Source of the DNA: Muribaculaceae bacterium
GTDB taxonomy: Bacteria > Bacteroidota > Bacteroidia > Bacteroidales > Muribaculaceae
Length of the DNA: 64,000 nt
Reading direction: 5' to 3'
NCBI GenBank assembly: GCA_029055345.1
Contig: JAIDDJ010000023.1
Location: 1 to 64,000, forward strand
This document shows, piece by piece, positions 36,478 to 46,060 of this stretch. Position numbers and translations under genes: made by a program. The first letter of the stretch is position 1, and each line of letters begins with the position of its first letter. The notes under the pieces were generated by a model that saw nothing but the letters and a program-made list of their open reading frames with translations, searched no databases and had not been told where the DNA came from.

Positions 36478-37452
36478 TTAATGCCTTACGAGAGTGTATT
36501 CCACGCTATCAGTCATAAGAGAAACGTTGACCAATCCTCTTGAATGCTCTACGATGCGCAGTGGCAACTTTGAATTCGGAGTTAACTTCACATCCTCATA
36601 ATCCACCTGAACAATGATTCGGTAGTTCTCTTCGTTAAACCGACTCATGGGGACAAAGAAAGAAACCGGCACCCTGTTTGGGAAAAGAAGGAGGTTTTCA
36701 TTAGCCGGAGTGTTGATAACCTCGACACTGACATAGACTTCCTTATGAACGAGAGGTTCCACGTTAACCTTTACATTGACCGAAGAAGGCACAATCTTGA
36801 TATGAGGAATATTGCGGAGAGGGACGCTGAAGTCAGAAGATTGAGAAAGGTTTTTCTTCACAAGTTTCTTAGTGTAAACCGCACTGACAGTATCAATTTC
36901 ATCGCGATAAGAATATATCCTTACGGCTTTGACTTCAGACTTTGGCTCACCTTGGATCATATACCCTGATTCTGCAGACACGTCAGAATCAACGATTACC
37001 GGAACACGCTTACCGGGAGATGTGGTGTAATAGAGTCTTAGAGAATCAAGAGAGGTGGAAGAAATTGTGGCCACACCTCCGAGATCGGCTTTCAACTCGG
37101 CATTAAGGTCGGAAGCGGAGAGGCGGAAAATACCATCGTGGGCATAGTCGTGGAAATTCAATGAAACCATCGGTTTCTTGACCACTCCGCTCCGGAGGAT
37201 GTTTGTACCCTTATCCCTGAGCGTCACATGAATCTCAGAGGGAGGGTCAGTGATAAAAGTGACGGAATCGGGAATATTGGCAATCTGGAATTTGACACGG
37301 AAAGTTTCAGTTACACTGTCATTGAGCGAAATGATAAACCAGAAAATTGCAGCAATAGCCACGAATACAAGAAACATCAGGGTATTATGGAACCGGGACG
37401 ATTTCTTCACCCGGTTCCAACTTTCACTGAAGTTCTTAAATTTAAGATTCAC
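36478..37452 (-). CDS. YbbR-like domain membrane protein
   Basis: This 324-residue protein has one N-terminal membrane segment (about 25-45: MFLVFVAIAAIFWFIISL) and an outside region of YbbR-type beta modules (FRVKFQIANIPDSVTF, KVNVEPLVHKEVYVSVEV). YbbR/CdaR proteins bind or regulate membrane enzymes in other phyla. Here the role is unknown. It lies between yajC and coaE, as commonly seen in Bacteroidetes. Confidence 0.85.
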   Translation of the reverse strand: MNLKFKNFSESWNRVKKSSRFHNTLMFLVFVAIAAIFWFIISLNDSVTETFRVKFQIANIPDSVTFITDPPSEIHVTLRDKGTNILRSGVVKKPMVSLNFHDYAHDGIFRLSASDLNAELKADLGGVATISSTSLDSLRLYYTTSPGKRVPVIVDSDVSAESGYMIQGEPKSEVKAVRIYSYRDEIDTVSAVYTKKLVKKNLSQSSDFSVPLRNIPHIKIVPSSVNVKVNVEPLVHKEVYVSVEVINTPANENLLLFPNRVPVSFFVPMSRFNEENYRIIVQVDYEDVKLTPNSKLPLRIVEHSRGLVNVSLMTDSVEYTLVRH

Positions 37453-37481
37453 GTCACAAGGAAATTAAAATCAAGGGCAGA

Positions 37482-37814
37482 TTATTTGCTTTCCACTTCC
37501 TTCTGCTGAGCCGGAATTTCGGCACCGAGAGGATAGATGGAAGTCTTATCGAATTCAAGCACCAGTTCCGGGCTCACCTGCACCATGATTGTAGTATCCT
37601 TTATATTCTGGATTTTGCCATGAATACCGCCGGCGCTCACCACGCGGTCGCCTTTTTTCATGGCTTCGCGCTGCTTCTTGAGTTCTTTTTGCTTTTTCGA
37701 CTGCGGACGAATCATCACGAAATAGAAAATTGCGATCATAGCCACAATCATGAGCATGCTTGAAATGCCGCTCTGACCTCCGGATTGGAGGAGAATAGTT
37801 GTTAAAGTAGTCAT
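37482..37814 (-). CDS. yajC: Preprotein translocase subunit YajC
   Basis: This 110-residue protein has one membrane segment at about 17-35 (MLMIVAMIAIFYFVMIRPQ) followed directly by KKQKELKKQREAMKKGDRVV and a small beta domain (SAGGIHGKIQNIKDTTIMV). This is the YajC pattern. It works with SecDF in protein export. Confidence 0.95.
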   Translation of the reverse strand: MTTLTTILLQSGGQSGISSMLMIVAMIAIFYFVMIRPQSKKQKELKKQREAMKKGDRVVSAGGIHGKIQNIKDTTIMVQVSPELVLEFDKTSIYPLGAEIPAQQKEVESK

Positions 37815-37831
37815 TATTAAATATATAAGAA

Positions 37832-39235
37832 TTATTTTTTAAGCAGAATACCCTCTTTCTGAAGGCGGGAAAGTACGAAACCGAGGACACCGTGAACGAA
37901 TTGGCCGCTCTTTGCAGTGGAATAACTTTTAGCGAGCTCGATATATTCATTTACCGATACTTTCAGCGGAATTTTCGGGAAATTCAGGATTTCAGCCAAA
38001 GCCGTTTCAAGAACAACAATATCCATGAATGCTATTCTGTCCTTATCCCAGTTTCCACCCTCAAGCGCCTCATCTATATATCGGCGGTATGTGTCTTTGT
38101 TGCGATACACGAACCGAATAAGTTCTGCACCGAAACGGGCATCCTCTTCATCCTTGAATTTGTCAAGGACAGCCGTCGAATCATCACCATCGGCGATACG
38201 CCTGAAAGATTTCAATACAAAAGTAGAAATATTGTCGAGGTCGTCATTCCAGAATACCGAGCTTTCCTCAAGCGCTTCAAGAAAGGCTGTATTGTCAAGA
38301 ATGACTGATTTGAGAAGTTTTCTCCATAGTTCGGCATCCGAATGAATATCAGTAGCGGGGAGCTCCATATACTCGCGGTAAGCTTCCGATTCCTTTATAG
38401 CCTTGAGGAGTCCGCGTGCAAGAATCGGGTCTTCGGTAACCCAAGAAAACTTTGCCTTTTCGACATAGGCCCGAATTAACGGATTCTGACGGAGAAGCGC
38501 CACCATTCTGTTCTCAACGAAGCGCATATCAGGATTTATATCGGCTTCGCTGCGCAAATGCTTATGGCGGTTGTCATCAAGAATTCTGTCTTCGAGATCT
38601 GTAAGGTCAATCGGCAGGGTCAGAAGACGCAGGTAAAGTTCTCTGGCTTTATCAAGACTGACATCAAGTGCCTTTATCACTTCACTGACATTATCCTGAG
38701 AACCCATGAAATTGACAAACGTGGTTTGCATCATATCCTTCATTCTTTCCACACCTTTGGGAGAAAAATTAGGTATGTTGGAAACGGCCGCATTGAGTTC
38801 AGGCGATGAAAGGAATATAGTGTTGAAAATATCGCGCCATAGACCCACTCCACCATCAGGAGACTCTTTGGAACGATCCTTCATAAACAATTTGAATACA
38901 CCTGATTCCTCAACGCGTTCAGCCATTGGCTTAACAAGGACATCGAACACGAAACCTGTCTCATCAGCAGCTTTAAGTCGCTGGGAAAAGTCCTCACAAA
39001 GCAGAAGGCGCGAAATGAATCGCGTATCAGCGAGGGGGAAATCTCCCTTTCGGCGTTCGATTGACCGCGCCACCTTGACCATAAGGACAAGCATATCAAG
39101 GTAAAGCGAATATGCGAATCGCTTTTCCTTGGTAGGTGCCGAAGGAGAGCTTTCCAGCCGGAACTGCTTCTCCACGAGAAGGAATGAATACAGAATCTGT
39201 ATTACCTTAATTCTAATAAGTATGCGATTTATCAT
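37832..39235 (-). CDS. nusB: NusB transcription antitermination factor with an enlarged, duplicated N-terminal region
   Basis: This 467-residue protein ends in a normal NusB domain (FMDIVVLETALAEILNFP, VSVNEYIELAKSYSTAKSG, FVHGVLGFVL, about 400-457). Its N-terminus MINRILIRIKVIQILYSFLL is typical of Bacteroidetes NusB, which is usually about 310 residues. The extra roughly 150 residues look like a second copy of the lineage-specific helical region. TRFISRLLL to LWRDIFNTIFL (about 70-141) parallels MRFVENRMV to LWRKLLKSVIL (about 237-313), with similar spacing. NusB acts with NusE in rRNA antitermination. yajC follows after 17 bp. A promoter lies at 39259-39290. Confidence 0.88.
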   Translation of the reverse strand: MINRILIRIKVIQILYSFLLVEKQFRLESSPSAPTKEKRFAYSLYLDMLVLMVKVARSIERRKGDFPLADTRFISRLLLCEDFSQRLKAADETGFVFDVLVKPMAERVEESGVFKLFMKDRSKESPDGGVGLWRDIFNTIFLSSPELNAAVSNIPNFSPKGVERMKDMMQTTFVNFMGSQDNVSEVIKALDVSLDKARELYLRLLTLPIDLTDLEDRILDDNRHKHLRSEADINPDMRFVENRMVALLRQNPLIRAYVEKAKFSWVTEDPILARGLLKAIKESEAYREYMELPATDIHSDAELWRKLLKSVILDNTAFLEALEESSVFWNDDLDNISTFVLKSFRRIADGDDSTAVLDKFKDEEDARFGAELIRFVYRNKDTYRRYIDEALEGGNWDKDRIAFMDIVVLETALAEILNFPKIPLKVSVNEYIELAKSYSTAKSGQFVHGVLGFVLSRLQKEGILLKK

Positions 39236-39258
39236 AACTCTTTATGATGTTCTGAGTG

Positions 39259-39290
39259 CAAATTTACATTATTCCTGCGATATTGCCAAA
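39259..39290 (-). promoter_or_regulatory. Bacteroidetes-type promoter of the nusB operon
   Basis: On the minus strand TTTG (39290-39287), a 20-nt spacer and TAAATTTG (39266-39259) fit the consensus. It lies partly inside the 3' end of rlmB and 24 nt before the nusB ATG. Confidence 0.6.
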
Positions 39291-40042
39291 TCGGAATCAG
39301 CCTTCAACCTCTGACGGACCACTTCATAAGCCATAATTCCCGCAGCCACGGAAACATTGAGCGAACCGATGTTCCCCGACATCGGAATAGCTGCGAGTTC
39401 ATCGCAAAGCCTGAGCACTTCATCGGAAATGCCTACATCCTCACTGCCCATAACTATGGCAACCGGAACGGTAAAGTCGAGAGAAGAATAATTGCTTGCT
39501 GCCTTTTCAGAGGCAGCCACGACTTTAACCCCGGAATCCTTCAGCATTCTGACAGCCGTTACAATATCGCGTTCGCGACATACGGGCACATAGAAAAGAC
39601 CTCCGGCAGACGTCTTGACAGCATCCGGAGTAACTGATACGCTGTTTCGCTCAGGAATAACTATGCCATCGGCACCGGCACAATCGGCCGTGCGGCCTAT
39701 CGCGCCGAAATTTCTTGTATCCGTTATGCCATCAAGCACAAGCAGGAACGGATTCTTCCCCTCCTCGAAAAGTGAAGGGAGCAGATTATCGAGATGATGA
39801 TATGTCACAGGAGAAATCAAAGCGATTACACCCTGATGATTTTTCATCGTGATACGGTTGAGCTTTTCGAGCGGCACGCGTTGAGTAAGGATTCCATACT
39901 CCTTGATTTTTGCGAAAAGTTCACGCGCGAGGTCTCCACCAAGATCCTTTCGGAGAAGCACCTTATCAATGCTCTTTCCGGCATCTATAGCTTCAATGAC
40001 GGCTCTAATACCGAATATATAATCAGAATTTGACTGTTTCAT
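39269..40042 (-). CDS. rlmB: 23S rRNA (guanosine2251-2'-O)-methyltransferase
   Basis: This 257-residue SpoU/TrmH-family knotted methyltransferase starts YIFGIRAVIEAIDAGKSIDKV. Family motif 1 reads LDGITDTRNFGAIGRTA, motif 2 IVMGSEDVGIS, and motif 3 IPMSGNIGSLNVSVAAGIM. Length is normal. It follows recN by 24 bp. Confidence 0.94.
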   Translation of the reverse strand: MKQSNSDYIFGIRAVIEAIDAGKSIDKVLLRKDLGGDLARELFAKIKEYGILTQRVPLEKLNRITMKNHQGVIALISPVTYHHLDNLLPSLFEEGKNPFLLVLDGITDTRNFGAIGRTADCAGADGIVIPERNSVSVTPDAVKTSAGGLFYVPVCRERDIVTAVRMLKDSGVKVVAASEKAASNYSSLDFTVPVAIVMGSEDVGISDEVLRLCDELAAIPMSGNIGSLNVSVAAGIMAYEVVRQRLKADSDLAISQE

Positions 40043-40066
40043 AACCGAGTTATAATGAAAATAGAA

Positions 40067-41731
40067 TTACGATGGAATGCCAAGTAGAGCCTTTACGGCC
40101 GAAAGGGCAGCTTCGGTAACCTCGCTTCCGGAAATCATGGCGGCAAGCTCAAGGACACGGTCGTTGTCGGACAAGCGTCGGACACGTGTGTAGGTCCGGT
40201 TATCGGCATCCGTCTTATAGACCTTAAAATGCCAATCACCCTTAGCCGCCACCTGCGGCAAATGGGTAATAACAATCACCTGCATATCAGCGGCAATATC
40301 CTTCATCATCGCACCCATCTTGTCGGCGATTTCTCCGGATACCCCCGTATCGACCTCATCGAAAATAATGGTAGGAAGATTTATATGCCCGGCAAGAATA
40401 GCCTTAAGACTGAGCATCAGACGGGCAATCTCACCACCTGAAGCGATAGCGCCAACAGGCTTTAGCGCGCCATTCTTATTGAACGAACAAAGGAACTCCA
40501 CGTCATCAGCTCCGGAAGATGTAAGCTTACGGGAAGTGACCTCGGCCTTGAAACTGATATTGGGGAGTCCGAGAGGACGAGCCTTCTCACAAATACGCCG
40601 GGAGAAGATTTCTGCCGATTTTTTACGCGATTCAGAAAGGGCCGCGGCAGCATCCTTTAAAAGACGAGCTATGCGCATTGCCTCTTTCTCAAGCTCCGGC
40701 AAATTGTTATCGCCTTCTGAAGCAGCCTTTATCTGACTTCTGACATCGTCATAAAGAGTAACGAGTTCATCGGCATCCGCCACCCTGAATCTTTTTATAG
40801 CCTCATAATATAAATTCATGCGGGCCGAGAGACGGGCGAGGGTGGCCGGGTCTGTATCGATTGATGAATTATAATCATCGACAGTTTCAAAGATATCACG
40901 CGCTTCAATAAGAAGGGTACGTAATCTCCCGCAAACGTCATTTGAGACTCCGGCCTTTTCAGCAATAGCAGCCGCTTCCGACAGCATTGACTGCACTCCC
41001 CTCTCCGAGTCTCCGAGGATTCCGCAGAGAAGAGAAAGGCGTTCCTTGACTTCATCTGCATCCGAAAGAAGTTCGAAGCGATGCTCTATCTCACGGAGTT
41101 CACCCTTCTTAGGCTTGAGAGCTTCCAGCTGTTCGAACTGAAAACGGAGGAATTCCATATTTTCAGCAGATTTCTCAATATTGCGTCGGCATCGGTCGAT
41201 CTGATGGCGCACATCGACATAGCTTTTATATAGCTTCTGATATCTTTCTCTCAAATCCAAATTTCCGGCTATGGCATCAATGATGCGAAGACGTTCGGCA
41301 GGGTCATTGATTTTTGCGTTGGCATGTTGGGAATGAATGTCGATAAGTTTAGGGACAATCTCCCCGAGAGTCTGCAGGGTGACAACCGAATCATTGACAA
41401 AGATGCGTGAGCGCCCCGAGGCGGAAATCTCGCGGCGTATCGTCATTTCAGAAACTCCGTCATCATTTACGAGCCATTCGATATCTTTCAGTTCGAACAC
41501 CGGTTTGAGGTCCGGGTCGACATCAGTAAACAGAGCTTCGACCACTGATTTTGAATCGCCGTCTGAAATCACTTTCGTATCGGCTCGGCCACCCATTACA
41601 AGCGAAAGTGCCCCGAGCATTATCGATTTACCTGCGCCCGTTTCACCGGTTATAATAGTAAGCCCCGGACCGAATTCCAGATCCAGATGCTCGATGAGTG
41701 CGTAATTTCTAATTAAAAGATTTTTCAGCAT
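40067..41731 (-). CDS. recN: DNA repair protein RecN
   Basis: This 554-residue SMC-like ATPase has the Walker A motif GETGAGKS (29-36), a coiled-coil middle, and the signature and Walker B motifs ASGGEIARLMLSLKAIL and TIIFDEVDTGVSG. ITHLPQVAAKGDWHF completes the head domain. It acts in double-strand break repair. It is about 50 nt downstream of the DUF4835 gene. Confidence 0.95.
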   Translation of the reverse strand: MLKNLLIRNYALIEHLDLEFGPGLTIITGETGAGKSIMLGALSLVMGGRADTKVISDGDSKSVVEALFTDVDPDLKPVFELKDIEWLVNDDGVSEMTIRREISASGRSRIFVNDSVVTLQTLGEIVPKLIDIHSQHANAKINDPAERLRIIDAIAGNLDLRERYQKLYKSYVDVRHQIDRCRRNIEKSAENMEFLRFQFEQLEALKPKKGELREIEHRFELLSDADEVKERLSLLCGILGDSERGVQSMLSEAAAIAEKAGVSNDVCGRLRTLLIEARDIFETVDDYNSSIDTDPATLARLSARMNLYYEAIKRFRVADADELVTLYDDVRSQIKAASEGDNNLPELEKEAMRIARLLKDAAAALSESRKKSAEIFSRRICEKARPLGLPNISFKAEVTSRKLTSSGADDVEFLCSFNKNGALKPVGAIASGGEIARLMLSLKAILAGHINLPTIIFDEVDTGVSGEIADKMGAMMKDIAADMQVIVITHLPQVAAKGDWHFKVYKTDADNRTYTRVRRLSDNDRVLELAAMISGSEVTEAALSAVKALLGIPS

Positions 41732-41780
41732 AATTAATACATCACATCCAATATCGAAACGGCCACGAGGGTGAAAAAGA

Positions 41781-42692
41781 TTATCTCTGCTCTGGATTCT
41801 TTATTTTGTTAAGGCGGTCAGACTCCGTGGGGTAGACAGGCTGCAGGAGATCGTAAACATCTTTCCTCTCGTTATCCGGAGCTTTCGAATAAACATTGAC
41901 AAGTTCATCCAACTTGGAATCCCTGAATATCGAAAGAGCCACCGACATCGGGGCATTGTCGAACACTTTTTTGACTTCCTTTAAAGATTCCGTGATTATA
42001 CCTCTCCCCTTGTCAGGACTCGTCACCATCTCATCAAGCCCTTTGCGATGATAATTATAAAGCAGATCCCGGATCCCGGAAGTATTTCCATCAGTGTAAG
42101 AGTTAAGGACAGCAGCCCGGTTTTTCGTATCTTCAAAAGTGCGCCATCCTATCTCGCCGCTCGATTGCTGCATCTGAACGATGCTCTGGGCGCGCTCGAA
42201 GAATCGTTCCCCACCTCTTGGAGAAAAGGAATCGAAATCAAGGGCAAGAAAAAGATTTGCATAGAAATCGAGAATCGCCGTGAGATTGTTTTCCGGCTGA
42301 GTCTCGTTATAAGTCAGCGGATCGCCGTCACGATAGTCGAATTCAACCTTGTTGTCCTTAAAATTGAAGAGCGTGGTGGTATAAGTGGAATTATAGACCG
42401 GCCTTATTAGCTGCAGCTGGAGATCGCCTTTTACGCGGTCGTTGGTATACTCGTTGACGGTTAGATAAACATTGCATTCAATCTTCTCATTGGGAGAGAA
42501 AGTAGCATCGGAGAATTTGGTTTCATTCATATACGTGTTCATCTGTTCTTTGAGAGATTCAAACACGCTTCGGTTCGTACCCTCGATTTTCTGAGAGTTA
42601 ACCTCCACCGTGGCGCGGAACTCCTGAGCAGAAACACCGGCGACACAGCAAGCCCAAAACACACCGACAGCTATCGCAACTAATCTATTCAT
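41781..42692 (-). CDS. DUF4835 family secreted protein
   Basis: This 303-residue protein has a signal peptide (about 1-22, ending SAQ) and FRATVEVNSQKIEGTNRSVF at the mature start. DYRDGDPLTYNETQPENNLTAILDFYA and YNYHRKGLDEMV are further in. This is the DUF4835 family, always close to coaBC and recN in Bacteroidetes. Some annotations link it to type IX secretion as PorD; I recall that link only loosely. The presence of sorting-like tails on other proteins here is consistent with it. It starts directly after coaBC. Confidence 0.8.
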   Translation of the reverse strand: MNRLVAIAVGVFWACCVAGVSAQEFRATVEVNSQKIEGTNRSVFESLKEQMNTYMNETKFSDATFSPNEKIECNVYLTVNEYTNDRVKGDLQLQLIRPVYNSTYTTTLFNFKDNKVEFDYRDGDPLTYNETQPENNLTAILDFYANLFLALDFDSFSPRGGERFFERAQSIVQMQQSSGEIGWRTFEDTKNRAAVLNSYTDGNTSGIRDLLYNYHRKGLDEMVTSPDKGRGIITESLKEVKKVFDNAPMSVALSIFRDSKLDELVNVYSKAPDNERKDVYDLLQPVYPTESDRLNKIKNPEQR

Positions 42693-43916
42693 CTATTTTC
42701 CCTTGTTCAATTCAAGAATAATCCTGTCGACAACATCAGAAGCCACATCAGTCTTAGACTTCAACGGGAAAGACACTGTATCATCGGCAGTGACAATGGT
42801 AATTTTATTTGTATCGCATTGGAATCCCGCTCCCTGATCGCGAAGGGAGTTCAGGACAATCATGTCGAGATTCTTTTTAACGAGTTTCTCCTGAGCGTTC
42901 TCCAGCTCATTGTCAGTCTCGAGAGCAAACCCGACAAAAAACTGATTCTTCCTTTTGCCACGGCCGCACTCTGCGGCTATATCCGGATTCTTTACGAGCT
43001 TTATTACAGGCTCTTGCTGCTTTTCGCGCTTTATTTTTGACTCCCGACAAACTTCTGGGCGATAGTCAGCCACGGCAGCAGCAAATATTGCAATATCAGC
43101 CGACTGCACAAAACTGCGGGTGGTCTCATACATTTCAAGCGCTGAAGTCACGTCAAACCGTTCAATATCAGGGTTGGGAGTAGGCAGAGCCACCGGACCG
43201 CAGACGAGTGTCACATCGGCACCGCGACGCGCACATTCACGAGCTATTTCAAACCCCATTTTCCCGCTGGAATAATTACCTATAAACCTAACCGGGTCAA
43301 TTTTTTCATGAGTCGGGCCGGCGGTAACTATCACTTTCTTGCCGTTAAGTGCAGGAGGAACAGCGGGATGGAGAGTGTCAAAATAGGATTCGATAGCTTT
43401 CAAAATATTCTGAGGCTCCTCCATGCGACCTTTCCCGACAAGATGGGAGGCAAGTTCGCCGGCAGCAGGCGAAATAATCTCAACACCATCTGCAACCAGC
43501 GTAGCGATATTGCGGCGGGTCGATGGATGAGCCCACATATCGAGGTCCATAGCCGGAGCCACCATCACGTGAGCCTTGGTGGAAAGATAGGAAGTGACAA
43601 GCATATTATCGGCAACCCCGTTGGCCATCTTTGCAATTGTGGAGGCAGTGGCAGGGGCTATTATCATCAGGTCGGCCCACAAACCGAGGTCGACATGGCT
43701 ATGCCATTCGCCCGTATTTGCAGTGAAGAACTCACTTATCGCAGGCTTACCACTCAGGGAAGAAAGAGTGACAGGCGTAATGAATTCCTTTCCATTGGGG
43801 GTTATTACCACTTGGACTTCAGCTCCGGCCTTCACGAGAAGGCGCAGAAGGAAGACCGACTTATAAGCGGCAATTCCTCCACTGATACCCAATACTATAT
43901 GCTTTCCTTTCAACAT
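42693..43916 (-). CDS. coaBC: Phosphopantothenoylcysteine decarboxylase / phosphopantothenate-cysteine ligase
   Basis: This 407-residue two-domain enzyme of CoA synthesis has an N-terminal flavin decarboxylase domain (LGISGGIAAYKSVFLLRLL, MVAPAMDLDMW at about 118-128). Its C-terminal ligase domain is KVIVTAGPTHEKIDPVRFIG and SSGKMGFEIA. The stop directly adjoins the start of the DUF4835 gene. It lies 33 bp behind the exonuclease gene. Confidence 0.95.
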   Translation of the reverse strand: MLKGKHIVLGISGGIAAYKSVFLLRLLVKAGAEVQVVITPNGKEFITPVTLSSLSGKPAISEFFTANTGEWHSHVDLGLWADLMIIAPATASTIAKMANGVADNMLVTSYLSTKAHVMVAPAMDLDMWAHPSTRRNIATLVADGVEIISPAAGELASHLVGKGRMEEPQNILKAIESYFDTLHPAVPPALNGKKVIVTAGPTHEKIDPVRFIGNYSSGKMGFEIARECARRGADVTLVCGPVALPTPNPDIERFDVTSALEMYETTRSFVQSADIAIFAAAVADYRPEVCRESKIKREKQQEPVIKLVKNPDIAAECGRGKRKNQFFVGFALETDNELENAQEKLVKKNLDMIVLNSLRDQGAGFQCDTNKITIVTADDTVSFPLKSKTDVASDVVDRIILELNKGK

Positions 43917-43949
43917 AGCTTTACTAATAAGGTGGAAGTCTCACCGATA

Positions 43950-44726
43950 TCAATACTTTTTAGGAGGATATACCTCAAAATATAATACAGTCAGGACATC
44001 CTTGGTGTTCTTTGGGAAATCCCCTTGCATCATCCAGCTATAGAATGAGCGTTCGGAACGGAACACATCCTTTACCGGCTTGCCCTTATGTTTTCCGAAA
44101 TTGAAAACCGGCACATCGTTATCGTCAAGAACGATTCTGGCGGCGAGGTCGAGACCCCTACCTGACCGGGAAAAGTCAGCGAGTTTGGGGATATCGTTCT
44201 CCAACTCCGGATAGCGGTCAAGCTGAGCCTTAAGCACCTCGTAGGTTGCTCTTGTATCGGCATTCGCGGAATGGGCCTCCTCGAGATTTTTTCCACAATA
44301 AAACTTATAGGCGGCAATAAGTGTCCTTTGCTCCATCTTATGGAAGATGTTCTGGACATCCACGAAATGGCGTCCGGCTATGCGGAAATTTCTTCCCACC
44401 CTGCCGAATTCCTCCACGAGCAGAGGCACGTCAAACTTATTGCTGTTATAGCCGGCGATATCTGCCTGATCGAAGACTTCCTCAATGCGAGGGGCAATCT
44501 GCGCGAAAGTCGGTTTGTCGGCCACCATCGCATCAGTGATATGATGGACCGCGGTACTGGCCGGAGGGATTGGAATTCCGGGATTGACCCTGAGCGTATC
44601 GGATTCTTCCGTACCGTCGGGATATACCTTAATAAAACTTATTTCTACGATTCGGTCACGGGTTATGCTTGTCCCCGTGGTCTCGAGATCAAAAAAAACC
44701 AGCGGACGGGATAAATTCAGTTTCAT
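43950..44726 (-). CDS. DnaQ-type 3'-5' exonuclease
   Basis: This 258-residue DEDDh exonuclease has motif ExoI VFFDLETTGTS (Asp12, Glu14). The ExoII region is AGYNSNKFDVPLL, and ExoIII HSANADTRATYEVL carries the His and Asp. It could be the epsilon proofreading subunit or a related nuclease. Its start overlaps the end of dnaN by 4 nt, which suggests a role at the sliding clamp (inference). Confidence 0.9.
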   Translation of the reverse strand: MKLNLSRPLVFFDLETTGTSITRDRIVEISFIKVYPDGTEESDTLRVNPGIPIPPASTAVHHITDAMVADKPTFAQIAPRIEEVFDQADIAGYNSNKFDVPLLVEEFGRVGRNFRIAGRHFVDVQNIFHKMEQRTLIAAYKFYCGKNLEEAHSANADTRATYEVLKAQLDRYPELENDIPKLADFSRSGRGLDLAARIVLDDNDVPVFNFGKHKGKPVKDVFRSERSFYSWMMQGDFPKNTKDVLTVLYFEVYPPKKY

Positions 44727-45844
44727 AACACTTGCATTGGCATCTGGATAGTGATAAGGCTCTCGCCCTGGCGGGGCTCGATACCCGAATAAATACCCGG
44801 ACGGGCCGGATCAGAGAGTGAAAGTCGGATAGTATCATCATCCATGTTAGAAAGGATTTCGACCATGAAGACACCATTGAATCCAATATTCATCTGATTA
44901 CCCGAATATTCACAGGCCACACGCTCCTCGGCTGATGTGCCGTAATCAAGATCCTGAGCCGAGAAGAGCACTTCGGATTCGCTGAGAGAAAGCACTACGA
45001 GATTCGATGACTTCGGCGCGAAAAGATTCACGCGACGCAGTGCATTGATAAGTGATGCCCTGTCGGCTACGAGACTAAAGGGGTTGTTGGCGGGAATCAC
45101 CCGGTTATAATTCGGATAATTTCCGTTGATGAATACGGAATAAAGAAAGAAATCGCCAAATTCGAACATACATCCTCTTGAATCGAAAGAGAGTTTTACG
45201 TCTGCATCCTCCTTTGCGATCAGCGAACGCATAATTCCCGCGGTTTTACCGGGGAGAATGAAAGACGCCTCTACACCGGGAGCTTTCTCCGCATTGACGT
45301 ATTTAACGAGCTTATGGGTATCGGAGCTGACAAAAGTGACATCGGTCTCGTGAATGTCCCAGAAAATACCGGTCATAACGGGGCGTGACACTTCATTAGA
45401 AACGGCATAAGCGGTGTTGTTCAATCCTTTCAGCACCATTGAAGAGGGAAGGAGCAATTCGATTTTTTCATCGGAAATCTGACGTGGTTCGGGATAGTCA
45501 GCACCGTTAGTGCCCATGAAGTTGAAATGGCCGTTGAGGAAGCCGAGATCAATTTCATAGGTTTCTTCATTTATAGAGAAAGTCAAAGGCTGATTAGCGA
45601 TCTCTTTCGTGATTTCAAGGAGTCTTTTCGCCGGGACCGCGATAATACCATCCCCTTCGACATCCATAATTGGTACGAAAGCCGTAAGCACGTTCTCTGA
45701 GTCGCTGCCGGTTATACTCAGCCGGTCGCCATCAATCCTTAGGAGGAAATTGTCGAGAATTTTCATCGTGTTCTTGGCATTGATTACTTTGCTGACAGCT
45801 TGCAACTGCTGCTGGAATTCCTTGCCTTCAACTACAAATTTCAT
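44723..45844 (-). CDS. dnaN: DNA polymerase III beta subunit (sliding clamp)
   Basis: This 373-residue protein has the three-domain clamp pattern. It starts MKFVVEGKEFQQQLQAVSKV, with AVSNEVSRPVMTGIFWDIHE at about 144-163 and the C-terminal GQESLITIQMPMQ-like end. It encircles DNA and holds polymerase III. It is the first gene of the dnaN-exonuclease-coaBC-DUF4835-recN-rlmB cluster and has a perfect promoter upstream. Confidence 0.96.
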   Translation of the reverse strand: MKFVVEGKEFQQQLQAVSKVINAKNTMKILDNFLLRIDGDRLSITGSDSENVLTAFVPIMDVEGDGIIAVPAKRLLEITKEIANQPLTFSINEETYEIDLGFLNGHFNFMGTNGADYPEPRQISDEKIELLLPSSMVLKGLNNTAYAVSNEVSRPVMTGIFWDIHETDVTFVSSDTHKLVKYVNAEKAPGVEASFILPGKTAGIMRSLIAKEDADVKLSFDSRGCMFEFGDFFLYSVFINGNYPNYNRVIPANNPFSLVADRASLINALRRVNLFAPKSSNLVVLSLSESEVLFSAQDLDYGTSAEERVACEYSGNQMNIGFNGVFMVEILSNMDDDTIRLSLSDPARPGIYSGIEPRQGESLITIQMPMQVL

Positions 45845-45924
45845 TTGAATGTATGTATTATATTATTAATCAGAAATATAAAGAATTTGTAAAAATTCAG
45901 TTTCAGCTAAATTTCCCTAATCTG

Positions 45925-45955
45925 CAAATATAATGAAAAAAATCGGCATAGCAAA
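45925..45955 (-). promoter_or_regulatory. Bacteroidetes-type promoter of dnaN
   Basis: On the minus strand TTTG (45955-45952), a 19-nt spacer and TATATTTG (45932-45925) match the consensus exactly. It lies about 80 nt before the dnaN ATG. Confidence 0.75.
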
Positions 45956-46000
45956 AAAATTGTGGAAAAAGGGGTGCAGAAAAGAGGGGTACAGGCGTAG

Positions 46001-46031
46001 AAAAAGGGGCACATCTCAGTGATGTACCCCT
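46001..46031 (-). terminator. Intrinsic terminator of the rpsF-rpsR-rplI operon
   Basis: The arms AGGGGCACAT (46005-46014) and ATGTACCCCT (46022-46031) pair with one mismatch. On the minus strand they are followed by a T-run (46005-46001). It lies 30 nt behind the rplI stop. Confidence 0.8.
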
Positions 46032-46060
46032 TTATAATAAGTTTAAAAGAGTAAGCGGGA

